DNA from: Williamwhitmania taraxaci
GTDB lineage: Bacteria; Bacteroidota; Bacteroidia; Bacteroidales; Williamwhitmaniaceae
Assembly (NCBI RefSeq): GCF_900096565.1
Contig: NZ_FMYP01000005.1
Coordinates: 1 to 64,000, forward strand
Direction of reading: 5' to 3'
DNA: 64,000 nucleotides
The translations under genes and the position numbers were made by a program. This document shows, in pieces, positions 57,738 to 64,000 of this stretch (positions within the stretch are counted from its first letter, which is position 1; the number at the start of each line of letters is the position of its first letter). The notes beneath the pieces were generated by a model. That model worked only from the letters and a program-made list of their open reading frames with translations. It was not told the DNA's origin and made no database searches.

Positions 57738-58988
57738 ATGCTATTTCAAAGAAACGATATTGAGCTAATGGCTCCTGTTGGAAACCGTGAGAGTTTATAC
57801 GCTGCCATTCAGGGTGGTGCAAATGCTGTTTATTTTGGTGTTGACGTGCTCAATATGCGGTCAAGGTCGGCCAACAACTTTACCCTTGATGAACTTGGGG
57901 AGATAGTTTCTATCTGTCGTGAGAATGGTTTGTTGTCGTATCTGACCGTTAATACCATTGTTTATGAGCCGGAATTAGTCCTTTTAAAACAAGTTATTGA
58001 TGCGGCAGCTGTTGCTGGGGTTTCTGCCATTATTGCAAGCGATCAGGCAGCCATAGTGTATGCTCGCGAAAAAGGTATAGAGGTGCATATTTCTACCCAG
58101 TTAAGTATCAGTAATACAGAATCGCTCAAGTTTTATTCTGGCTGGGCCGATGTTGTTGTTTTGGCTCGAGAACTAAACATGAATCAGGTTGCTGAGATCT
58201 CGCGACAAATTGCGCTTCAAAAAATTGTTGGACCCGCTGGAAAGCCTATTAAAATTGAGATGTTTGCGCATGGAGCGCTATGCATGGCTATTTCGGGCAA
58301 GTGCTATATGAGTTTGCATGAGAATAATCACTCTGCTAATCGTGGGGCATGCCAGCAAACGTGCCGAAAAGGTTATACCGTAACGGAGAAGGAGACCGGT
58401 TACCAGCTCGATGTGGAGAATGAGTATATCATGTCGCCAAAAGATCTATGTACAATTGGATTTCTTGACAAGATGATTGCTGCGGGTGTTACCGTTTTTA
58501 AAATTGAGGGGCGAGCACGTTCGGCCGACTATGTAAAGACAGTTATCTCGTGCTACCGTGAGGCCATTGCTGCTGTTGCTGATGGTACCTATAGACCTGA
58601 AAAAATCGACGATTGGATGAAGCGACTTGGTGCGGTCTTTAATCGGGGTTTCTGGGATGGATACTATTTGGGTCAAAAAATTGGAGAATGGAGCACCGTT
58701 TACGGATCAAAGGCCACCAAACGTAAAGTTTACCTGGCTCGTGTGGTAAACTATTTTTCAAAACTTGGCGTTGCAGAACTTCTGTTGGAAGCTGGTGAGA
58801 TTTCGATCGGTGATGAGTATATTATTATTGGTCCAACTTCCGGAGTGGTCGAAGGCGTTGCCGAAGAGATTCATGATGGTAATGGACCTATCTCTTCCGC
58901 TGGTAAAGGAACAGTTTTCTCTGTAAAGGTTGGTAGCCCGGTAAGACGAGCCGACCGTTTGTATAAGTTAGTCTCTTCGGAGGACTAA
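57738..58988 (+). CDS. U32 family protein (TrhP/YegQ-like tRNA hydroxylation)
   Basis: A 416-residue protein with the U32 signature EMFAHGALCMAISGKC and further conserved Cys (CQQTC), which in related proteins hold an Fe-S cluster. Members listed as peptidase U32 are now known in several cases to be prephenate-dependent RNA hydroxylases; TrhP makes 5-hydroxyuridine at tRNA U34. Length and ends fit TrhP better than the large RlhA type. It is followed by rsgA, AIM24 and mnmH genes. Confidence 0.88.
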   Translation: MLFQRNDIELMAPVGNRESLYAAIQGGANAVYFGVDVLNMRSRSANNFTLDELGEIVSICRENGLLSYLTVNTIVYEPELVLLKQVIDAAAVAGVSAIIASDQAAIVYAREKGIEVHISTQLSISNTESLKFYSGWADVVVLARELNMNQVAEISRQIALQKIVGPAGKPIKIEMFAHGALCMAISGKCYMSLHENNHSANRGACQQTCRKGYTVTEKETGYQLDVENEYIMSPKDLCTIGFLDKMIAAGVTVFKIEGRARSADYVKTVISCYREAIAAVADGTYRPEKIDDWMKRLGAVFNRGFWDGYYLGQKIGEWSTVYGSKATKRKVYLARVVNYFSKLGVAELLLEAGEISIGDEYIIIGPTSGVVEGVAEEIHDGNGPISSAGKGTVFSVKVGSPVRRADRLYKLVSSED

Positions 58989-59123
58989 TTATTTAGAGTA
59001 TTGTTGTTCGTGAAGTAGTTGAAGTAATAGGCGGTGGTTTTAAGTTGTTTTAGAATTAAAACCATGAAGTTTTAATACTAGTAATTGTTTGTGTTTTGAA
59101 TTTACAATTTAGGAAGTGTTGTT

Positions 59124-60065
59124 ATGGAGAAGGAAGTTTTCGACGGCTTAGTGATGAAAAGTACCGGAAGTTGGTACGAGGTACGGTCGAGTTCGGGCGA
59201 CCATATCCGATGCACTGTTCGTGGAAAATTGCGGCTAAAGGGGGTGAAATCAACAAATCCAATTGCCGTAGGCGATCGCGTGAGCTATGCTTTAGAGGAT
59301 GAAATTGGGGTAATTACAGCGGTACATGACCGCAAGAATTACATTATTCGGAAATCTTCTAACCTTTCGCGGGAGTCACATATTCTTGCCGCCAACCTCG
59401 ATCAAGCTTTTTTAGTGGTTACTCCCGAATTTCCGAAGACACCGCTCGAGTTCATTGATAGGTTTTTGGTAACCAGTGAGGCATATAGGATCCCTACTTC
59501 CATAATTCTTAACAAAATCGATCTTTTCGATGGAGAACTTAAGGAGTTGGCCGATTATTATCGATCGATTTACGAACATGCCGGTTATGAGGTGATAGAA
59601 ACATCAGCAAAAAAGAATATTGGGATCGATTATATAAAGGAAAAGATTAAAAATAAGATAACTGTTTTTTCTGGAAATAGTGGTGTGGGAAAATCAACGC
59701 TTATTAACTGTATCGACAGTAATGTGAAGTTAAAGACTGGGTCTATATCGTTATACCACCTTAAGGGAAAGCATACTACTACTTTTTATGAAATGGTTGA
59801 AGTGGCATTCGGTGGTTTTATAATCGATACTCCGGGAATCAAGGGTTTTGGATTGGTTGATATTAATCAAAACGATTTGTCGCACTATTTTCCGGATATT
59901 TTTAAGTTTGCTAATGGCTGCAAGTTCGACAATTGCACCCATGTGCACGAACCGGGCTGTTCGGTTATCAAGGCAGCAGAGAAAGGCTACATTGGTGAAA
60001 CACGCTATAATAGTTACCTGAGCATTCTGGCCGATAGTGAAGAAAAGTATCGTAATCCATTTTAA
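59124..60065 (+). CDS. rsgA: Ribosome small subunit-dependent GTPase RsgA
   Basis: A 313-residue circularly permuted GTPase that matures 30S subunits. OB fold at the N-terminus, then NKID (G4), SAK (G5), GNSGVGKST (G1) and DTPG (G3) in the permuted order, and a C-terminal zinc site (CKFDNCTHVHEPGC). Seven bases... spacing to the next gene is 6 bases. Confidence 0.96.
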   Translation: MEKEVFDGLVMKSTGSWYEVRSSSGDHIRCTVRGKLRLKGVKSTNPIAVGDRVSYALEDEIGVITAVHDRKNYIIRKSSNLSRESHILAANLDQAFLVVTPEFPKTPLEFIDRFLVTSEAYRIPTSIILNKIDLFDGELKELADYYRSIYEHAGYEVIETSAKKNIGIDYIKEKIKNKITVFSGNSGVGKSTLINCIDSNVKLKTGSISLYHLKGKHTTTFYEMVEVAFGGFIIDTPGIKGFGLVDINQNDLSHYFPDIFKFANGCKFDNCTHVHEPGCSVIKAAEKGYIGETRYNSYLSILADSEEKYRNPF

Positions 60066-60071
60066 CCAAAA

Positions 60072-60845
60072 ATGCATATGAAATCGCACGAAATCGATTA
60101 CCGAATAGTAGGAAACGATTTACAGCTGGTAGAGGTAGAACTGGATCCCATGGAGACTGTTATTGCCGAGGCAGGAGCAATGATGTATATGGACGATGGC
60201 ATTACTTTTGAAACCAAGCTTGGAGATGGCTCTGAACCTTCGCAAGGATTTATGGGAAAACTACTTTCGGCTGGCTCTCGAGTATTAACAGGTGAGTCTT
60301 TGTTCATGACTCATTTTACGAACCATGGGCATGGAAAACGAAAAGTTGCTTTTTCTGCACCTTATCCCGGTTCAATAGTTCCATTCAACCTTGCAGAGAT
60401 GGGGGGACAGATTATCGTTCAAAAGGATGGATTTTTATGTGCAGCCATGGGAACAAAAGTTTCCATGACGTTTAATCGGCGCATAGGTGTCGGTTTAGTC
60501 GGTGGTGAAGGGTTTGTCCTCCAAAAGTTAGAGGGAGATGGACTTGCCTTTGTCCATGCAGGTGGAACGCTCATCGAGCGCCAATTGAATAATGAAAAGA
60601 TTCGAATCGATACAGGTTGTGTTGTTGCATTTCAGCCGGGAATCGATTTTTCTGTTGAGACTAGTGGAAGTTTAAGGAGTATGGTTTTTGGCGGTGAAGG
60701 TATTTTTCTCGCTACCCTTTCGGGAACAGGAAGGGTTTGGTTGCAATCGATGCCTATTCGCAAATTAATCCAAGCAATTGCACCATACGGCAGCAATTCG
60801 GGTAAGGAGTCGTCGAGCTTGCTTGGTGGATTTTTAAAAGATTAA
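60072..60845 (+). CDS. AIM24/TIGR00266 family protein
   Basis: A 257-residue beta-rich protein with the AIM24-family patterns [36 protein letters not shown] and [19 protein letters not shown]. The family occurs in bacteria and mitochondria; its biochemical role is not established. A second ATG at 60078 could also be the start. Between rsgA and mnmH, with gaps of 6 and 3 bases. Confidence 0.85.
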   Translation: MHMKSHEIDYRIVGNDLQLVEVELDPMETVIAEAGAMMYMDDGITFETKLGDGSEPSQGFMGKLLSAGSRVLTGESLFMTHFTNHGHGKRKVAFSAPYPGSIVPFNLAEMGGQIIVQKDGFLCAAMGTKVSMTFNRRIGVGLVGGEGFVLQKLEGDGLAFVHAGGTLIERQLNNEKIRIDTGCVVAFQPGIDFSVETSGSLRSMVFGGEGIFLATLSGTGRVWLQSMPIRKLIQAIAPYGSNSGKESSSLLGGFLKD

Positions 60846-60848
60846 GCG

Positions 60849-61889
60849 ATGAGTTTTTCCTCTCTTTCGCCCAGTGAGTTTTTGGAGCAACGCACCACGA
60901 AGGTTGTTCTGGACGTTAGATCTCCAGGCGAATATGCAAAGGCGCATATTCTAGATGCAATTAACCTTCCTCTTTTTACGGATGAGGAACGGGCATTGGT
61001 AGGAACAACCTATACTCGCCAAGGACACGATATTGCAGTGGAACTTGGTCTGCAACTTGTGGGACCAAAGTTACACAAGTTCGTAAAAAAAGCCAGAAAG
61101 TTGGCCAATGGATCGGATATGATAATCCATTGCTGGAGAGGTGGCATGAGAAGTGCCAGTATGGCTTGGCTGATGGATACAGCTGGGTTTAATGTGGCCA
61201 CCCTTCGGGGCGGATACAAAGCCTACCGAAAACTATGCCAAGATTGGTTTGAAATGCCGTGGCGGCTATATGTGCTTAGTGGAGCTACCGGGAGCGGAAA
61301 AACGGAGGTGCTGCATCACTTAAAGAGGCTAGGAGAACAGGTTGTCGATTTGGAGGGATTGGCGAATCACAAAGGATCGGCATTTGGTGCATTGGGTCAA
61401 AACCCCCAACCCTCCACAGAAATGTTTGAGAACTTGCTTTTTGAGGAACTCAGCAAACTGGATCCACACCGCCCAATCTGGATTGAGGATGAAAGCGTGA
61501 GCATTGGCTCTGTTTTTATCCCAAATTCTTTTTTCAAGCGAATGATTCTATCTCCTGTTTTGCTAATGCGCGTTCCTAAAGAAATTCGCGTGGAAAGGTT
61601 AGTACATGAGTATGGCTTATTTTCGAAGGAGCAGTTGTTGGGCTGCATCCATAAAATTGAGAAGCGGTTGGGGGGCGATGCCGTTACGGCTTGTGTCGAG
61701 GCTATCGAGGCTGGCGAATTACATATAGTCGCAGAGCTGACCCTTCACTATTACGATAAAAGTTATTCCTTTTCGTTGGAAAGACGAAATCCCACCAAGC
61801 TACACTATCTTAATACGACTACCAGTGATATGGCTGAAAATGCTGTGCAGTTGAAAATCGAGGCATTGGAAGTTAATTTTGAGGAATAA
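60849..61889 (+). CDS. mnmH: tRNA 2-selenouridine synthase MnmH
   Basis: A 346-residue protein: an N-terminal rhodanese domain with active Cys95 (HCWRGGMRSASMAW) and a C-terminal P-loop domain (GATGSGKT, 145-152). The family geranylates and then selenates 2-thiouridine at tRNA position 34, using selenophosphate. It implies that the organism makes selenophosphate (SelD), which is not in the window. Confidence 0.93.
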   Translation: MSFSSLSPSEFLEQRTTKVVLDVRSPGEYAKAHILDAINLPLFTDEERALVGTTYTRQGHDIAVELGLQLVGPKLHKFVKKARKLANGSDMIIHCWRGGMRSASMAWLMDTAGFNVATLRGGYKAYRKLCQDWFEMPWRLYVLSGATGSGKTEVLHHLKRLGEQVVDLEGLANHKGSAFGALGQNPQPSTEMFENLLFEELSKLDPHRPIWIEDESVSIGSVFIPNSFFKRMILSPVLLMRVPKEIRVERLVHEYGLFSKEQLLGCIHKIEKRLGGDAVTACVEAIEAGELHIVAELTLHYYDKSYSFSLERRNPTKLHYLNTTTSDMAENAVQLKIEALEVNFEE

Positions 61890-61900
61890 TCGTGTTTTTC

Positions 61901-61931
61901 TTGACTTGAATCAATACTTCTTGTATCTTTT
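61901..61931 (+). promoter_or_regulatory. Promoter of the 233-residue unknown gene
   Basis: -33 TTG at 61901-61903, 20-base spacer, -7 TATCTTTT at 61924-61931 (one mismatch to TAnnTTTG). Best -33/-7 pair seen in the window. Confidence 0.5.
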
Positions 61932-61945
61932 CCAAAATTACTGCT

Positions 61946-62647
61946 ATGGATACAAAACTATTATTAGAGACAATTGGCACCCTAACTAAGGTCGAGGATG
62001 TAGATAGCATTCAGGTTTCAGATTGGCTTGTAATTGAAAATAGTCAACCTTATCCTGGATATCATAGCCAGTTTGATGCAGATGCTGAGAAACCAAGAAC
62101 TCTGTTTTTTATCACAAAGGAACGGATTGGTAAGGAGATCTTGCTTCGAAAGAGCGCAATTATTCGACAACGCTTCGACCAGTGTTTTGATGCAACACCG
62201 TGTCAACTCACCATTTATTCAGATGTTTATCATGGCATTCGGATAAAATACTTGAAAAATTTCAGCCTTATTCCAGAATTGATGAGGCACTATAACGACG
62301 AGGGTATCTCGTTTAGGAAATATCGAAAAATTTCTGCTGCAGCCACAATCACCATTTTTAAGTATTTCTCATTAGAGGAGATATCAAAAGGAATATACCA
62401 AGATTTAGATGAGAAGTATGAGCGTTATGTAGAGATTTCGCAAGAGTTATCAATCGATGTATTCGTGAAACTTGCAAGGATCGTTAGGAACAACATGGTT
62501 AATAATAATTTTGATGCGGCTCTTGCTGTTTTTCACAGGAAGCATGGTATCGTTGATGCTGTTCGTGTTTTTGAATCCACCTGCACTCTTGAACGGTTAA
62601 AGGAGATCCAACGTGAGTTTGAACTTCAACTTCGGCGGTTAGAATAA
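61946..62647 (+). CDS. Conserved-looking protein of unknown function
   Basis: A 233-residue soluble protein with no signal peptide, membrane helix or motif I recognise. The sequence is a mixed alpha/beta first half (about 1-110) and a helical second half. It has its own promoter and a terminator, so it is a single-gene unit between mnmH and a stress protein. Codon use looks like that of its neighbours, so nothing suggests recent transfer. Confidence 0.75.
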   Translation: MDTKLLLETIGTLTKVEDVDSIQVSDWLVIENSQPYPGYHSQFDADAEKPRTLFFITKERIGKEILLRKSAIIRQRFDQCFDATPCQLTIYSDVYHGIRIKYLKNFSLIPELMRHYNDEGISFRKYRKISAAATITIFKYFSLEEISKGIYQDLDEKYERYVEISQELSIDVFVKLARIVRNNMVNNNFDAALAVFHRKHGIVDAVRVFESTCTLERLKEIQREFELQLRRLE

Positions 62648-62652
62648 AAAAA

Positions 62653-62679
62653 AGGCATTACCTCGGTAATGCCTTTTTG
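62653..62679. terminator. Bidirectional terminator between the unknown gene and usp
   Basis: AGGCATTACC (62653-62662), 2-base loop, GGTAATGCCT (62665-62674), A run before and T run after. Confidence 0.9.
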
Positions 62680-62692
62680 TATTCGTGTGAAA

Positions 62693-63532
62693 TTAGCGCA
62701 CCATGCTTGGGTTGAAGCATAAGACAGGAAATTTCGCTTCGTTTGCGATAATAAACTGTTCTTGAGCGCCAAAAATGTAGTCGCTAATGTCTATGTTTTT
62801 TGTGGTCATAACCAATATTAAATCGGCAGAAACGTCTTCGGCAAGTTTTACAATATCGTTGCCAAATCCACTAGTCTTTTTCGCAAAGTGCTGTTCAAAA
62901 GGAATTTTATACTCCTCCATCTGGTTCTTTGCAAAAAGCATATTGGAGTTAATTTTTTTCAGCACTCCCTGATCGTTGGCATTCTGCTTGAAAAGGTGAA
63001 TCGTAGAGTCGAAGTGAATCGCTGTTTTCACTGCTTTAATTACCAACTCCTTGCTTTCAGCGCGGTAGTCAACGGGAACTATAATGTGTTCAAACACATT
63101 TTTTTTGCCAACTGGCGGTTCGTCTTGTACAACAATAAACGGAACATTCGATCCCGCAATAACTTTGAGCGCCCAACTACCTGTCAATTTTTGCACACCC
63201 TTTATTCCATGAGTACCCATAAATACAAAGTCGGCACGGCTTTCGTCGGCATACTCAGCAATTGTGTTGAAAATGGATCCTTCCAGTGCTTTACCAAACA
63301 CAACACTTCCGTACTCGTGTGAAATGCGGGAGATTTCTTTACTAAGTTCTACTTCTGCCTCTTCTTTGGTAAGTTTGTCCTTAGCGAACATTCCTCCTGT
63401 GGATAAAACATGAACTAAGTCGATGCGATAATTTTCTCTGGCCTTACAAGTGGACAAGGCGTACTTAAGTGCATTTTCGGCCACTGGAGTAAAATCCCAT
63501 GGAATTACAATCCGGAGTAAAGTTTTTTCCAT
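62693..63532 (-). CDS. Tandem universal stress protein
   Basis: A 279-residue protein made of two UspA domains (about 1-140 and 148-279). The first has the start VIPWDFTPVAENALKYALS and the ATP-loop-like MGTHGIKGVQKLTGSWALKVI; the second is more divergent (IIVPVDYRAESKELVIKAV ... ILVMTTKN). ATP-binding in the second domain is doubtful. Role in stress or growth arrest is by family only. Confidence 0.9.
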   Translation of the reverse strand: MEKTLLRIVIPWDFTPVAENALKYALSTCKARENYRIDLVHVLSTGGMFAKDKLTKEEAEVELSKEISRISHEYGSVVFGKALEGSIFNTIAEYADESRADFVFMGTHGIKGVQKLTGSWALKVIAGSNVPFIVVQDEPPVGKKNVFEHIIVPVDYRAESKELVIKAVKTAIHFDSTIHLFKQNANDQGVLKKINSNMLFAKNQMEEYKIPFEQHFAKKTSGFGNDIVKLAEDVSADLILVMTTKNIDISDYIFGAQEQFIIANEAKFPVLCFNPSMVR

Positions 63533-63572
63533 AATGATATCCTTTGGATATTAATTCACATTAATTTACCAC

Positions 63573-63580
63573 CAAATTTA
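63573..63580 (-). promoter_or_regulatory. -7 box for the usp gene
   Basis: Reads TAAATTTG on the - strand, about 40 bases upstream of the start at 63532. Confidence 0.4.
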
Positions 63581-63616
63581 AACTATTTTCAGTATTAACA
63601 GATAAAAATAAAAAAA

Positions 63617-63641
63617 AGTCGGCGAAAGCCGACTTTTTTTT
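63617..63641 (-). terminator. Intrinsic terminator of the gene at the right edge
   Basis: AGTCGGC (63617-63623), gaaa loop, GCCGACT (63628-63634), A and T runs on the two sides. It directly follows the stop codon of the - strand gene. Confidence 0.9.
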
Positions 63642-64000
63642 ATTGCATATAACTCGAAAATCTACTTTGAAATTCTTTTTCGAGCTTGTCTGCCAATTCA
63701 GTTTGGCCAAACTCGCGAGCCATTCTACTCATTTCGGTATAGTAGTGCAAGTTCAGTTGCACTTGATAATCGTATAGATTTTTATACCTCGGAGAGAGAG
63801 TCATAATATAGGCAAGATTATCAGAAGCAATCTTCGCGAATTCTTTGGTTATCGTGTTTGCTGATTTTGGATCTTTTGCCAAATACATGCTTCGAATGTT
63901 ATCGAGAGTATATATCTCGTAAGGAATCTGGTAGTTTGGCGTTATTTCTATGCAGCGTGTCATAACAACTCTCGCAGAGTCGTATTTCCCTTGTGCTGAA
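63640..64000 (-). CDS. C-terminal part of a TPR-containing protein (possibly DUF2723 type), cut by the window edge
   Basis: The frame stays open to base 64000, so the 5' part lies outside. About 120 residues are visible: a TPR-like unit (GKYDSARVVMTRCIEITPN), then NLAYIMTLSPRYKNLYDYQVQLNLHYYTEMSRMA and a helical end. From memory this resembles the C-terminal end of large DUF2723 membrane proteins of Bacteroidota, but the part that would prove it is not here. Confidence 0.6.
   Translation of the reverse strand, partial: SAQGKYDSARVVMTRCIEITPNYQIPYEIYTLDNIRSMYLAKDPKSANTITKEFAKIASDNLAYIMTLSPRYKNLYDYQVQLNLHYYTEMSRMAREFGQTELADKLEKEFQSRFSSYMQ

Overview
The window looks like chromosomal DNA of a member of the Bacteroidota, most likely a Bacteroidales or Marinilabiliales-type bacterium. 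The evidence is: repeated promoter -7 boxes of the TAnnTTTG type; Bacteroidota-only or typical families (DUF4271, patatin fused to an outer-membrane barrel, MORN/YwqK-like and reg_prop propeller proteins, TPR-SpoIIE phosphatase, AtpB with a signal peptide); A+T-rich DNA; and gene strings known from that phylum (hemD-rnpA-yidD-S41 peptidase). There is no sign of phage, insertion sequences, CRISPR, rRNA or tRNA. Most genes are core housekeeping genes.

Layout. 0.4-6.9 kb: a TetR regulator followed by a three-part RND efflux pump (TolC, lipoprotein adaptor, inner-membrane permease). 6.9-8.9 kb: hemW, a VanZ-like protein and rpiB. 8.95-9.51 kb: a gene-free, AT-rich stretch with several DnaA-box-like 9-mers; the base skew of the + strand changes here from C>G (left) to G>C (right), which makes it my best candidate for the chromosomal replication origin. 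9.5-15.7 kb: nadA, a MORN protein and ruvB, then crp/fnr, pheS and a lipoprotein prolyl isomerase on the other strand. 15.7-25.7 kb: a long + strand run with patatin, flippase, dut, TPR protein, EnvC-like protein, an anti-sigma-type ATPase, ybeY and mnmG. Two perfect ParB-binding (parS) palindromes sit at 25.68 and 25.75 kb, just after mnmG, which supports an origin about 16 kb away.

25.8-33.8 kb: adenine deaminase, uvrC, DUF4271, hemD, rnpA, yidD and a C-terminal processing protease. 33.8-37.6 kb (- strand): an AsmA-like protein and an orphan histidine kinase. 37.7-44.5 kb: a tightly packed five-gene unit (TPR-SpoIIE phosphatase, secreted beta-propeller, exported ankyrin-PPP phosphatase, CotH-like secreted protein, rhomboid protease) that I consider the most likely undescribed system here. 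44.6-55.6 kb: bactofilin, then the F-type ATP synthase in two blocks (atpBEFHAG and atpDC) separated by a Na/phosphate transporter and a prenyl diphosphate synthase. 55.6-61.9 kb: alpha/beta hydrolase, heptosyltransferase-like GT9, U32 RNA-modification protein, rsgA, AIM24-family protein and mnmH. 61.9-64 kb: an unknown gene, a tandem universal stress protein and the end of a TPR-containing gene that leaves the window.

Genes to the right of the proposed origin are mostly on the + strand, i.e. co-directional with a fork moving right. Intrinsic hairpin terminators close most convergent junctions. All functional statements come from reading motifs by eye; no database search was run.
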